From NCBI RefSeq assembly GCF_030123065.1, contig NZ_CP126093.1, forward strand, positions 4,532,001-4,596,000: a stretch of DNA of 64,000 nt. Reading direction: 5' to 3'. Numbering within the stretch: position 1 is the first letter of the stretch; the number at the start of each line of letters is the position of its first letter. Of the stretch, positions 1-8,611 are shown piece after piece. The stretch is from Neobacillus sp. DY30. Its GTDB lineage: Bacteria > Bacillota > Bacilli > Bacillales > Cytobacillaceae. Position numbers and translations under genes: made by a program. The notes under the pieces were generated by a model that worked only from the letters and a program-made list of their open reading frames with translations, made no database searches and was not told the DNA's origin.

Positions 1-225
1 TAGGTCAGCTTGATCACAATCTGCATAACTTCCATACCAAATTTTAGTTCGAGATGGCGCAAATGGCAAACCATGATTTAAATCCATCGCGTCCCCTTCG
101 GCTTTGGCTTCATTCAAGTCCACTAATACTAATTCTTCTGTTATTCCCTGATTTAAAAGCGCAAAAGCGTAGCTTGAGCCAACAAAACCTGTCCCAACAA
201 GTACAACTCTATTTACTTTAACCAT
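1..225 (-). CDS. ldh: L-lactate dehydrogenase, N-terminal part (cut by window edge)
   Basis: Only the first 75 codons are inside the window; the frame is open to base 1. They encode a Rossmann NAD-binding start: a GTGFVGSSYAF glycine-rich loop near residues 11-21, an acidic residue at the end of the second strand (LVLVDLNEAKAEGDAMDLNHG), then the PFAPSRTKIWYG segment typical of bacterial L-lactate dehydrogenases. The enzyme reduces pyruvate to lactate with NADH in the cytoplasm. The ATG at 223-225 follows an AAAGGAGG ribosome binding site at good spacing. Malate dehydrogenases share the fold, but the DLNHG motif and the wording around it favour Ldh. It is not part of the B. subtilis yqg order, so synteny breaks here. 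Confidence 0.85.
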   Translation of the reverse strand, partial: MVKVNRVVLVGTGFVGSSYAFALLNQGITEELVLVDLNEAKAEGDAMDLNHGLPFAPSRTKIWYGSYADCDQADL

Positions 226-276
226 GATATTTCCTCCTTTGTGTATAGTGCGTATAGTAATAAATTCGTTACTTAT

Positions 277-282
277 ATTGTA
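277..282 (-). promoter_or_regulatory. Candidate -10 element for ldh
   Basis: On the minus strand TACAAT lies about 50 bases before the ldh start, in a very AT-rich stretch. No convincing -35 box is present at 17 bases and no clear Rex-type palindrome was found, so this is a weak call. Confidence 0.3.
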
Positions 283-339
283 CATTAGTTAACATATATT
301 TATCAGTTAAATAAAACCCCGAAAACGTTGTCATTATAA

Positions 340-1131
340 CTATTTTGTTACAAAATAAAGAACAATCATGGCCAACAGAGCCCCGACAGTACCAGACAAA
401 AAATTCACCATATCATTATCCACTATTTGATACCCTTTTATTCTTTTGGCTGCGATTTGGCAATGGACTTTTTTCTCTGTTGTTATTCCGCATTTATTGC
501 AAATGTAAACCTGCTGATAAAAGGCACCAAATAAAGTATCAATGACATTGCCTAAAAAGCCGAACAGAAAAACGATGAAGAAATCGAATAGCTTCAAGTC
601 AAAAAGCCAAGTACCAGCAAAAGCAATTAGCATGGAACCAAATATGGCAGCTATAGTCCCCAATAAACTGACAGCTCCTGAAGTTCCTTTTTCAACCGGT
701 TTAAATGTACGTATGTATATAGGTTTTCTTTTACTTAAGGTACCAATTTCTGAAGCCCAGGTATCTGAATTCGCACCCGCAAGGCAAACTAGAAATCCAA
801 TTAACCAAACCGAGTCCTGCTGAAAATAATATATAATGCTTAGCAGCGCTGCAGAACCGCCATTTGCTGCCACTTGGCCCCAATCTCTAGTTGCTCCTTT
901 AGCTAATTTTTCTTCAATAGCTTTTTTTTCTGAGCTTTTATATTTTGACCATAGGCTGGATGTTATAAAGAAAAGTCCCAGAAGTAGAAGTCCTTTTATT
1001 CCAAATCCCCAGTATACAGCAGCCCCTGTTATAACTGCAGCAATGGCTCCATTAGTGGTTAACGACCGTTCTAAATAACCAGCAATGCCGCCTAAAATAA
1101 GGATGGTTAGAACAATTATAGTTTGAATCAT
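340..1131 (-). CDS. DUF92 family integral membrane protein
   Basis: A 263-residue protein with about six hydrophobic segments. It carries the DUF92 (TMEM19-like) signature around residues 118-145: a GANSDTWASEIG motif followed by KRKPIYIRTFKPVEKGTSGAVS. In plants, DUF92 proteins include the phytyl-phosphate kinase VTE6; the role in Bacillaceae is not established, so a kinase for polyprenyl phosphates is only a possibility. The ATG overlaps the TGA of the upstream cyclo-ligase gene (ATGA), indicating translational coupling. B. subtilis has a different gene, yqgO, at this position. No clear terminator was seen downstream before ldh. Confidence 0.8.
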   Translation of the reverse strand: MIQTIIVLTILILGGIAGYLERSLTTNGAIAAVITGAAVYWGFGIKGLLLLGLFFITSSLWSKYKSSEKKAIEEKLAKGATRDWGQVAANGGSAALLSIIYYFQQDSVWLIGFLVCLAGANSDTWASEIGTLSKRKPIYIRTFKPVEKGTSGAVSLLGTIAAIFGSMLIAFAGTWLFDLKLFDFFIVFLFGFLGNVIDTLFGAFYQQVYICNKCGITTEKKVHCQIAAKRIKGYQIVDNDMVNFLSGTVGALLAMIVLYFVTK

Positions 1132-1694
1132 TTTATTTTAATTACCTCATCATTTGTGATGATTTTCGATACTGGAATATCATGCTTTTCAACAGGAAAT
1201 TGCGGAATAACCTGAATATGAAATGCAAGAGATATTGTTTTCCCTGGATAATTCTCTAAATAGCGATCATAGTACCCTCCGCCAAAACCAAGACGAAATC
1301 CCTCTCTTGTATAAGCTAACCCTGGTACAAATAAAAGATCAATATCCTCTGGCTTTACCTCCGTGGTCTCTTCTATTTTAGGTTCAAGTAACCCATAAAA
1401 AACGGATTCAAGCTGCGAAAATTCCGTAATTCTCCAAAAGGATAGAGTCTTCACCTTTGGATCGCACTTCGGAACGACAACCACTTTTCCTGCTTCCCAT
1501 GCTTTTCGGATAATTTGAAATGTATCGACTTCGGGTTCCTTTGAAATTGTGATCCCGATGATGTTCGCAAGCAGCCAATCTTCATCTTTATAGAGAGTGC
1601 TAGCAATTTTATATGAATAATGTTCATAAAAAGGTTTAGTAAGGAGCGCCAGGCTCTCTTTCATTTCTTTACGTATTCGTTTTTTTTCGGACAT
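1128..1694 (-). CDS. yqgN: 5-formyltetrahydrofolate cyclo-ligase
   Basis: A 188-residue cytoplasmic enzyme that converts 5-formyl-THF to 5,10-methenyl-THF using ATP, returning a storage folate to the active pool. The family signature GFGGGYYDRYLE is near residues 136-147, preceded by the DLLFVPGLAYTREGFRLG strand. The N-terminal KKRIRKEMKESL helix is also typical. An AAGGAG site lies about 11 bases before the ATG. It sits just downstream of rpmG, as in B. subtilis, and is coupled to the DUF92 gene by a 4-base overlap. Confidence 0.93.
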   Translation of the reverse strand: MSEKKRIRKEMKESLALLTKPFYEHYSYKIASTLYKDEDWLLANIIGITISKEPEVDTFQIIRKAWEAGKVVVVPKCDPKVKTLSFWRITEFSQLESVFYGLLEPKIEETTEVKPEDIDLLFVPGLAYTREGFRLGFGGGYYDRYLENYPGKTISLAFHIQVIPQFPVEKHDIPVSKIITNDEVIKIK

Positions 1695-1720
1695 GTAAAT
1701 CGTAGTCTCCTTATTTTTTT

Positions 1721-1755
1721 ACAACAAAAAAAGCAGCAGGAAGCCCTACTGCTTA
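1721..1755 (-). terminator. Intrinsic terminator after rpmG
   Basis: A GC-containing hairpin (arms AGCAGTAGG and CCTGCTGCT, one G-U pair) is followed on the minus strand by a run of seven T. The stem starts at the rpmG stop codon. Some read-through into yqgN is possible because only about 35 bases separate it from that start. Confidence 0.85.
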
Positions 1756-1902
1756 TTTTGTTTCACGATGTGCTGTTGTACGCTTTTCTCTTGGGCAATA
1801 TTTCTTAAGCTCAAGACGATCAGGGTTGTTACGTTTATTTTTTGTTGAAATATAGTTACGATCTCCACACTCAGTGCAAGCTAACGTAATATTTACACGC
1901 AT
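1753..1902 (-). CDS. rpmG: 50S ribosomal protein L33
   Basis: A 49-residue ribosomal protein starting MRVNITLACTECGDRNY. The pairs C-T-E-C near residue 10 and the single cysteine near residue 36 (KKYCPRE) show a mostly C-plus zinc-ribbon pattern. An in-frame upstream extension exists, but GGAGGG spaced from the ATG at 1902 defines this start. B. subtilis has several L33 paralogues; position next to yqgN matches rpmGA. It has its own terminator. Confidence 0.93.
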   Translation of the reverse strand: MRVNITLACTECGDRNYISTKNKRNNPDRLELKKYCPREKRTTAHRETK

Positions 1903-1951
1903 GTCAATTTCCCTCCAAACGATTAAGCTAGTTCGTTCATACGACTTTTCT

Positions 1952-1960
1952 ATAATATCA
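1952..1960 (-). promoter_or_regulatory. Candidate extended -10 promoter for rpmG
   Basis: The minus strand reads TGATATTAT, an extended -10 (TG-N-TATTAT) about 50 bases before the rpmG start. The -35 region is poor, which is tolerated in extended -10 promoters. Confidence 0.4.
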
Positions 1961-2045
1961 TTTTTCAAAAGGAAATGCTAGTGTGTTTTTTAAAAGGTCA
2001 TTTTCTTGCCCGCATTACACATCACTGGATATTTTTATTGCTAGA

Positions 2046-3284
2046 TTATCTTGATTTTTCGCTCATATTGGCCCTTTTATCTAGGAGCGTATCTTCCATC
2101 ACATTAACTGTTTGAGCAGCGATTCGCTTCCAGCCATATAAACTCTTAACAATTTTCCTTCCTTTTATACCAATCTCTTTTGCTGTTTGGGGATTCTGCA
2201 AAAGGAAGTCGATATTGTTAAGCAGACTTTCTACATCACCCGGAACCATTAGCAAGCCAGTTTGCCTATCCATAACAATTCCTTTTAACCCGCCTGTTTC
2301 TGAAACAATGGTTGGTTTAGCTAATATCATTGCTTCCAAAGCGACAATTCCAAAGGGCTCATACAGACTTGGAAAAACAGAAATTTCACTATTCGCTAAT
2401 AATGCCTTTCTTTCCTCATCTGTAACATAGCCAATAAAAGCAACATAATGATCTAATTGTTTTTCTGTAACCATCTTCCGATATCTTTCCAGCATGGGCC
2501 CTTTGCCAGCAATAACAAAATAAATCTCTTGTCCCCTGTCCTTTGCCGCCTGTGCCGCTTCAATTAAGGTTTCAAATCCTTTTTCCTTAACGATTCGGCC
2601 AACTGAAAAAATATACTTTCTATTGTTAATAAACGGAAAGACTTTATTTGAATCTACTTCACTATCACTTGGTTCGATACCATTTGGAATAATGGTTATT
2701 TTTTTGTCTGAGAGATAGAAGTTTCCTAAAATCTCCTCTCTCATATAATTACTGCATGCAATCACTTGATCTGATTCGGTAATTAGTTGAAGTTCTTTTT
2801 CATGGATGAACCTCTGCATGTCTGTATGAATACCATTATTTCTACCATGTTCAGTCGCATGAATCGTAGATAGTAATGGTATTGATAGCACCTCTTTTAA
2901 CGTAATGGCAGAAGCTCCTACTAGCCAGTCATGAGCATGGATAATATCAAACTTTATATCTTCTGATATTATTTCACCTTTATAGCTCATAGCTAGATTC
3001 AGACCAGCAATCCAAGAAAGAAAATGATCGTCCTGGTTGTTAAGAGGCGTCACACGATGGACATGAACACCATTCATGATCTCGTATGCCGAGAGACCTC
3101 CATTCCCTGCTGTAATAACATGGACCTGGTGACCTTGCTCGGCCAAATGAATAGAAAGACCATAAACATGCCTTGAAAGGCCGCCTACAACGTTCGGCGG
3201 GTATTCCCATGTTAAAATTAAAATTTTTAATTGCCAGTCATAGGAATGTTTTTGGGTCATTTCGGTAACTATTTTGTCATCCAT
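2046..3284 (-). CDS. yqgM: GT4-family glycosyltransferase (YqgM/glycogen-synthase-like)
   Basis: A 412-residue GT-B glycosyltransferase. The N-terminal domain carries the ILTWEYPPNVVGGLSRHVYGL motif near residue 26 with the donor-binding GGL loop. The C-terminal domain has the GRIVKEKGFETLIEA strand and the EPFGIVALEAM nucleotide-sugar signature (E-x7-E). Such enzymes transfer a sugar from a nucleotide donor; the acceptor here is unknown. It overlaps by 8 bases with the DUF4912 gene, so the two are translated together. Position after pst and before rpmG matches B. subtilis yqgM. A glycogen synthase role is unlikely without other glg genes nearby. Confidence 0.85.
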   Translation of the reverse strand: MDDKIVTEMTQKHSYDWQLKILILTWEYPPNVVGGLSRHVYGLSIHLAEQGHQVHVITAGNGGLSAYEIMNGVHVHRVTPLNNQDDHFLSWIAGLNLAMSYKGEIISEDIKFDIIHAHDWLVGASAITLKEVLSIPLLSTIHATEHGRNNGIHTDMQRFIHEKELQLITESDQVIACSNYMREEILGNFYLSDKKITIIPNGIEPSDSEVDSNKVFPFINNRKYIFSVGRIVKEKGFETLIEAAQAAKDRGQEIYFVIAGKGPMLERYRKMVTEKQLDHYVAFIGYVTDEERKALLANSEISVFPSLYEPFGIVALEAMILAKPTIVSETGGLKGIVMDRQTGLLMVPGDVESLLNNIDFLLQNPQTAKEIGIKGRKIVKSLYGWKRIAAQTVNVMEDTLLDKRANMSEKSR

Positions 3285-3969
3285 TTTTCTGCTCCATATT
3301 TTTTGATTCTCCGTAATAACTGTACGTACTTACATGATCAATCCATTTGGGAGAGTACTGATCAATTTGTTGTTCCTGTATTAAATTATTATAAATTTCA
3401 CTGCCATTTACATTGCCTAATGGCGGGGTTTGAACAGAATTTGAGCGCAGTACTGGAAAAAAATCATGATCCTTAAATTTTACACCTAATTCAGCCACAT
3501 AACTCCGGTTAGCTGTGAGGCCTTTAATAAACCAATGCCCCTTATGATAGGGAACAGCGATATCATAGTAATGATGTGCATTTTTGCCGGTGAAAATGAT
3601 ATCCGTAACATCATAAAGTCTTATGATGTGGACCATATCCTCAAATTTTCTGTTATAAAATAAAGAAATGACCTTCTCGGGTATCTTCGACGCTTCCCAA
3701 TAGACGATGACTTTTCTTGGGGTAACTAGTTTGACTTGGAGTTCACCTTTAATCGGATAATAATCGATTGCTGGCTGATTTAAAACATTGTCTTCCTTTT
3801 GCTTTTTATCATCAACAGAATAATCTTCTATTTGATTTTCCTGATTTTCCTGGCTATTAACATATTTATTCCATCTATATTGGACTCTTCCAACCGTAGT
3901 ATTTAAGTGTGAGGCGATTTTTCGGAACGATAAACCATCCTCTCTTAGTTTAATAATTTCTTCAATCAT
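3277..3969 (-). CDS. DUF4912 domain protein with N-terminal helix-turn-helix-like segment
   Basis: A 230-residue protein. Residues 1-40 (MIEEIIKLREDGLSFRKIAS...VGRVQYRWNKY) look like a resolvase-type helix-turn-helix. Residues 70-190 form the DUF4912 region, with a VKLVTPRKVIVYWEAS strand and RSYVAELG and FFPVLRSNSVQTP motifs. Function is unknown. The frame is open further upstream, but GGAGGAGAACA before the ATG at 3969 fixes this start and the upstream extension is low quality. The gene overlaps the GT4 glycosyltransferase, which suggests a shared job, perhaps binding or sensing the glycan product. DUF4912 next to a GT4 enzyme is, as I recall, seen in other bacilli. Confidence 0.8.
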   Translation of the reverse strand: MIEEIIKLREDGLSFRKIASHLNTTVGRVQYRWNKYVNSQENQENQIEDYSVDDKKQKEDNVLNQPAIDYYPIKGELQVKLVTPRKVIVYWEASKIPEKVISLFYNRKFEDMVHIIRLYDVTDIIFTGKNAHHYYDIAVPYHKGHWFIKGLTANRSYVAELGVKFKDHDFFPVLRSNSVQTPPLGNVNGSEIYNNLIQEQQIDQYSPKWIDHVSTYSYYGESKNMEQKNG

Positions 3970-4123
3970 TGTTCTCCTCCATTCTGCAAATACATATATA
4001 TGCAAAAGTAATCTAAATATTCTTTCATAGATAATATTAATGGTACCATCGGTAAGCAAACTGTACAATAAACGTATTTTGTCGTATTTTGCTTCAGCAT
4101 AAAGTGACAATTTTCTCAGCATA

Positions 4124-4159
4124 TAAAAAAAGATGAGACAAATTAAGTTGTCTCATCTA
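4124..4159 (-). terminator. Intrinsic terminator of the pst-phoU operon
   Basis: A perfect 11-bp stem (AGATGAGACAA / TTGTCTCATCT) with a 6-base loop and a run of seven T on the minus strand, just after phoU. It separates the operon from the DUF4912 gene. Confidence 0.92.
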
Positions 4160-4174
4160 AGGTGGATTATTATT

Positions 4175-4834
4175 TTACTCATTTAGGTTAAACGTTTTAC
4201 CTGTTACAAGATAAATTACATTCTCAGCAATATTCGTTGAATGATCAGCAATTCTTTCGATAAATCGGCACACGAAAGAAAGCTGGATAATCTGGTTTGT
4301 AGCATTAGGATTGTCAGGTACCATGCCGATTAGCTCATGGACAAGATTACCGAACATTTTATCCACTTCATCATCTTTTTCAGCACATTTTTGTGCCAGC
4401 ATTACATCTTCGTCTATATATGCCTTAACTGACATCGATACCATTTCAAGGGCGAGGTCCATCATTTTAGGAATATCCAAGATTTCCTTAAAATGTTTTT
4501 CATTACCGATATGCAAGGTAGATTTTGCAATATTAACCGCCATATCTGCCATTCTTTCTACTTCCGATGAAACCTTTAAAGCAACATTAAGTGTTCTCAA
4601 ATCTTTGGCGACAGGCGACTCTCTTGCAATCAAAAGCAAGGCTCTATCATGTATTTCATGTTCCAAGGCGTCTATTTTATCATCGCCATCTATGACCCGA
4701 TTTGCTTTTTCAATATCGTGATTAATAAGGGCACTTAGGGAATCACGAACCGCCGTCTCTGCTAAACTTTCCATTTCTAAAAGCTTTTCTTTTAAATCCG
4801 CTAATTTACTATCAAATTTCGATCTCGTACTCAT
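4175..4834 (-). CDS. phoU: Phosphate signalling protein PhoU
   Basis: A 219-residue all-helical protein made of two PhoU repeats, each with an E-x3-D-x3-D-like metal-binding helix (for example VERMADMAVNIAKS near residue 90 and IERIADHSTNIAEN near residue 190). PhoU works with PstSCAB to report phosphate supply to a PhoR-type kinase and to restrain uptake. It is the last gene of the operon, 12 bases after pstB, with AGGTGATAGG before the ATG. The B. subtilis pst operon lacks this gene and instead carries a second pstB. Confidence 0.95.
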   Translation of the reverse strand: MSTRSKFDSKLADLKEKLLEMESLAETAVRDSLSALINHDIEKANRVIDGDDKIDALEHEIHDRALLLIARESPVAKDLRTLNVALKVSSEVERMADMAVNIAKSTLHIGNEKHFKEILDIPKMMDLALEMVSMSVKAYIDEDVMLAQKCAEKDDEVDKMFGNLVHELIGMVPDNPNATNQIIQLSFVCRFIERIADHSTNIAENVIYLVTGKTFNLNE

Positions 4835-4846
4835 CCTATCACCTCA

Positions 4847-5647
4847 TCATCCAAATCTTCCTGTAATATAGTCCTCAGTTCTCTTATCTTCTGGAGTCGA
4901 GAAGATTTTATTAGTATCAGAAAATTCTATCACTTCTCCATTTAAAAAGAAAGCAGTTTTCTTAGATATACGTGCAGCCTGCTGCATGTTATGTGTAACG
5001 ATAATGATACTAAATTCTTTCTTCAATTCCTGCACGAGTTCTTCTACTTTTAATGTTGATATAGGATCGAGTGCCGAAGTTGGCTCATCCATTAAAATAA
5101 CATCTGGTTCAATCGCTAGGCAGCGCGCGATACAGAGACGCTGTTGCTGTCCTCCAGACAACCCATAAGCATTCTGATTGAGACGGTCCTTTACTTCATC
5201 CCAAATAGCAGCCCCTCGTAAACTCTTTTCAACAATTTGATCTAAGATTTTTTTATCACGAATGCCATGTATTTTAGGTCCATAAGCGACATTTTCATAA
5301 ATAGATTTTGGAAATGGATTAGGCTTTTGGAATACCATTCCCACTTTTGTTCTCAATTCTTCTACTTGATAGGATTTATCGAGGATATTTTTCCCTCGAT
5401 AGAGAATCTCACCAGAGGTTCTTACACCGGGTACTAGTTCAATCATCCGGTTTAATGTCTTAATATATGTTGATTTTCCACACCCTGATGGTCCAATAAT
5501 AGCCGTAACTTCATTTTCCATAATATCTAGGTTTATTTTCTTTAGCGCTTGATTATCACCATACCATAAATCTAAGTCGCTTGTTTTATATACAATTTGT
5601 TTTTCTTGTGGATAAACAACTTTTGCAGTAGCTGTTGATGTTTCCAT
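4847..5647 (-). CDS. pstB: Phosphate ABC transporter ATP-binding protein
   Basis: A 266-residue ABC ATPase that energises phosphate import through PstCA. Walker A GPSGCGKST is at residues 52-60, the Q-loop at MVFQKPNPFP (104-113), the signature LSGGQQQR at 163-170, Walker B VILMDEP at 183-189, and the H-loop at THNMQQA. The PNPFPKSI motif and TEDYITGRFG C-terminus are specific to PstB. GGGAGG lies 8 bases before the ATG. Only one pstB is present. Confidence 0.97.
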   Translation of the reverse strand: METSTATAKVVYPQEKQIVYKTSDLDLWYGDNQALKKINLDIMENEVTAIIGPSGCGKSTYIKTLNRMIELVPGVRTSGEILYRGKNILDKSYQVEELRTKVGMVFQKPNPFPKSIYENVAYGPKIHGIRDKKILDQIVEKSLRGAAIWDEVKDRLNQNAYGLSGGQQQRLCIARCLAIEPDVILMDEPTSALDPISTLKVEELVQELKKEFSIIIVTHNMQQAARISKKTAFFLNGEVIEFSDTNKIFSTPEDKRTEDYITGRFG

Positions 5648-5670
5648 AATGTTTGCCTCCCTAACTAGCC

Positions 5671-6549
5671 TTAATATCTTTTCTGGAATTTGTTTCGAAT
5701 TAAAACAGCGATCGAATTCATGATAATTAACATCACAAGTAGTACAATAATACCTGCTGCAGCTAAAGCATGAAACTCTACTTGAGGACGGCCTGTCCAG
5801 TTGTAAATTTGTAAAGGTAATACGGTTATACTATCTAAAAATGTTTTTGGTAAAAATGCAAGGAATAAAGGCATACCAAGGACAACAAGCGGTGCTGTTT
5901 CTCCGATTGCACGGGAAAGAGCCAAAATTCCGCCAGTAAGTATTCCTGGAATCGCAGCAGGAAGAACAATGCGAACAATCGTCTGCCATTTAGTAGCCCC
6001 TAACCCAAATGAAGCCTCTCTTAATTGATTAGGCACAGCACGAATAGCCTCCTGTGAAGCTACAATAATAACAGGCAAAACAAGTAAACTCATGGTTAAC
6101 CCTGCAGCCAGCACACTTGTCCCAAATGCTAATGCACGCACAAAGACTGTTAAACCAAGTAATCCAAAAACAATAGACGGAACACCTGCAAGATTGGAGA
6201 TATTCACTTTAATAAAATTAGTAATTGCATTGTCTTTTGCATATTCTTCAAGATAAATGGCAGTACCTACTCCAAGCAATAAAGAAACAGGAGCAACAAC
6301 CGCCATAAGCCAAATGGTTCCAATTAACGCAGCATATACCCCTGCATTTTCAGGCTTCCTTGAAGGGAGACTTTGTAAAAATTGTAAATCTAAATAGCCA
6401 AATCCTTGAGAGAATATCCGATATAATAATACTCCTAATATTAATAGTACAAACATGGTTAATGCAAAAAATATCCATTTTGAAATAGAATTTTTAGATA
6501 ATCTTGGTTTCATCTTTTTTACAACAGCTTCGTGATTAATTAAATTCAT
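5671..6549 (-). CDS. pstA: Phosphate ABC transporter permease PstA
   Basis: A 292-residue membrane protein with six predicted transmembrane segments. The EAA loop for contact with PstB is visible as REASFGLGATKWQTIVRIVLPAAIPGILTG near residues 178-207. It forms the phosphate channel with PstC. The start codon shares one base with the pstC stop (TAATG) behind a GGGAGG site. Confidence 0.96.
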   Translation of the reverse strand: MNLINHEAVVKKMKPRLSKNSISKWIFFALTMFVLLILGVLLYRIFSQGFGYLDLQFLQSLPSRKPENAGVYAALIGTIWLMAVVAPVSLLLGVGTAIYLEEYAKDNAITNFIKVNISNLAGVPSIVFGLLGLTVFVRALAFGTSVLAAGLTMSLLVLPVIIVASQEAIRAVPNQLREASFGLGATKWQTIVRIVLPAAIPGILTGGILALSRAIGETAPLVVLGMPLFLAFLPKTFLDSITVLPLQIYNWTGRPQVEFHALAAAGIIVLLVMLIIMNSIAVLIRNKFQKRY

Positions 6550-7496
6550 TAATATTCCTCCCTAAAACGACGGGTGATGTATTGTGCTAATAAATTCATC
6601 ACTAAAGTAAACACAAATAGCGTCATACCAACTGCATAAATGCTATAGTAGATCGTCGTACCATAACCTACATCCCCTTGGCTAACTTGGACAATATATG
6701 CAGTCATCGTTTGAATGGAGCCCGTCAAATTCCACTCAAGATTAGGAGTAGAACCACCCGCAACGGCTACAATCATGGTTTCACCGATTGCACGTGAGAT
6801 TCCTAATACAATAGAAGCAATAATTCCAGAGACAGCTGCTGGCAGGACAACTTTAATGGCTACTTCAAATTTAGTCGCTCCTAGTGCAAGAGCACCTTCA
6901 CGCATAGCATTTGGGACCGATGTCATCGCATCTTCTGAAAGAGAAGCAATCATCGGTGTTATCATGATTCCAATTACAATACCAGGACTTAGAGCATTAA
7001 AAATTTCAAGGGATGGAATGATTTCACGTAATATAGGAGTAACAAAGGTAAGCGCAAAAAATCCATAAACAATTGTCGGGATTCCAGCTAAAACCTCTAA
7101 TATCGGTTTAATTATCCTGCGTGCTCGATCGGAAGCATACTCACTCAAATAAATGGCTGAAGCCAATCCTATAGGAACCGCAACAATAGCTCCAATAACA
7201 GTTACCTTTAACGTTCCCAAAATTAGCGGCAGAATACCAAATGAACCGTTGGTTTCAGAGAAAGGATACCATACTTTAGCTGTAAAAAATTCTTTAATCG
7301 ATACCGCATCAAAAAATAAAAATGTTTCAAAAATGAGCGTAAGAACAATGCCAATCGTTGTCAAAACAGAGACAGCGGCCGCTAAGAACAAAATATAAGG
7401 CATGATTTTTTCTGTAATTCCACCAGCACTTTTCTTTTTCTTCTTCTCTTGAATCATTTTTTGTACCGAGAAGGAATTAGTGTTTTGAGTAGTCAA
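6549..7496 (-). CDS. pstC: Phosphate ABC transporter permease PstC
   Basis: About 315 residues, six transmembrane segments, and the EAA loop REGALALGATKFEVAIKVVLPAAVSGI. An in-frame ATG lies at 7514, but no ribosome binding site precedes it. AAAGGGG lies inside that extension, 8 bases before a TTG at 7494-7496, so the TTG is the more likely start. If the ATG is used the protein is six residues longer. It is the first gene after the pstS-pstC intergenic hairpin. Confidence 0.93.
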   Translation of the reverse strand: MTTQNTNSFSVQKMIQEKKKKKSAGGITEKIMPYILFLAAAVSVLTTIGIVLTLIFETFLFFDAVSIKEFFTAKVWYPFSETNGSFGILPLILGTLKVTVIGAIVAVPIGLASAIYLSEYASDRARRIIKPILEVLAGIPTIVYGFFALTFVTPILREIIPSLEIFNALSPGIVIGIMITPMIASLSEDAMTSVPNAMREGALALGATKFEVAIKVVLPAAVSGIIASIVLGISRAIGETMIVAVAGGSTPNLEWNLTGSIQTMTAYIVQVSQGDVGYGTTIYYSIYAVGMTLFVFTLVMNLLAQYITRRFREEY

Positions 7497-7528
7497 ATTG
7501 AAAACCCCTTTCATTCACATGACAAGAA

Positions 7529-7552
7529 GAGAAGCACATCTTAGTGCTTCTC
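7529..7552 (-). other. Intergenic hairpin between pstS and pstC
   Basis: A perfect 9-bp stem (GAGAAGCAC / GTGCTTCTC) with a 6-base loop, and no strong T run afterwards. This placement fits an RNA processing or partial termination structure that lets pstS be expressed more strongly than the downstream genes. Such differential expression is known for B. subtilis pst. Confidence 0.65.
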
Positions 7553-7571
7553 ACCTATATAATTCTAGATC

Positions 7572-8534
7572 CTACTTAAGAGTTTCTAGTGTTTCAAGCT
7601 GTTTTGTATACTCTTCTTCAGGTAATTTTACATATCCAACATCTTCAGATAATGTCGCAGCATTTTCTAAAAGGAACTTCACGAAATCATATACTTCTTC
7701 TTGATCTTTAATAGCAGAGTTTTTCACATAAGTGAATAATGGACGTGAAAGTGGTGCATATTCACCAGATTCAATTGTTTCATTAGTCGGCTCAACAGGT
7801 CCTTCTCCGCCATCAATTGGAACCACTTTTAAAGCGTCTTTGTTTTCTGCATAGTAAGCATAACCGAAGTATCCAATTGCATTCTTATCGCCTTTTACAC
7901 CTTGTACAAGAATATTGTCATCTTCAGAAAGAGTTGCTTTTTGAACAATCGGTTGTTCATCAAGAATTACTTCATCGAAGTAATCAAATGTTCCTGAGTC
8001 TGCACCCGGAGAGTATAGCTTGATTTCTTCATCTGGCCATTCCGGACGAATATCAGACCATTTTTTTACAGTTCCGTCTTCAATCCAAATTTTCTTTAAT
8101 TCATCAATTGTTAAGTGGTCAACCCAGTCATTGTCTTTATTTACGACAACTGAAAGACCGTCAAATGCTAGTTTTACTTCTGTAAAATCTATGCCTTTTT
8201 CTTTAAGACTTGCTGCTTCTTCATCTTTAATTGGACGAGAAGCATTACTTAATTCAGTTTCACCTGCGATGAAAGCTTTAAAACCGCCACCAGTTCCCGA
8301 TGATCCGACGGAAACTTTAACACCTTGCTGTGTCATGCCATATTCTTCAACCACTGCTTCCATAATTGGGAAAACTGTAGATGAACCGTCTATTTTAATT
8401 TCACCTTGAAGTTGCTTTGTTTCTTCGCCAGCTTGTTCTTTGTTGCCTTCAGTACCTTGTGCGCCACAAGCTGCAGTGATTGCTAGCACACCAGTCATCA
8501 TAGCTGTTAGTGCTAATTTCTTAAAGCTTTTCAT
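7572..8534 (-). CDS. pstS: Phosphate-binding lipoprotein PstS
   Basis: A 320-residue extracellular lipoprotein that binds phosphate and delivers it to PstCA. The signal peptide ends in a lipobox, ITAAC, with the lipidated cysteine at residue 23. Phosphate-binding loops are GSSTVFPIME, SSGTGGGFKAF and ASRPIKDEE, with SPGADSGTFDYF further on. AGGGGG lies 9 bases before the ATG. It is the first gene of the operon and is preceded by PhoP-type repeats. Confidence 0.96.
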   Translation of the reverse strand: MKSFKKLALTAMMTGVLAITAACGAQGTEGNKEQAGEETKQLQGEIKIDGSSTVFPIMEAVVEEYGMTQQGVKVSVGSSGTGGGFKAFIAGETELSNASRPIKDEEAASLKEKGIDFTEVKLAFDGLSVVVNKDNDWVDHLTIDELKKIWIEDGTVKKWSDIRPEWPDEEIKLYSPGADSGTFDYFDEVILDEQPIVQKATLSEDDNILVQGVKGDKNAIGYFGYAYYAENKDALKVVPIDGGEGPVEPTNETIESGEYAPLSRPLFTYVKNSAIKDQEEVYDFVKFLLENAATLSEDVGYVKLPEEEYTKQLETLETLK

Positions 8535-8611
8535 TACTTAATTCCCCCTACGAAATTTGGTTTGTTTTTATCGTGTTCGTTTTTCTTACAAGTTTAATAA
8601 TAAACTTCTTC

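Noticed and set aside
8590..8608. AAGTTTA/TAAACTT inverted repeat near the pstS promoter
   Set aside because: Short and AT-only; likely chance overlap with the -10 region rather than an operator.
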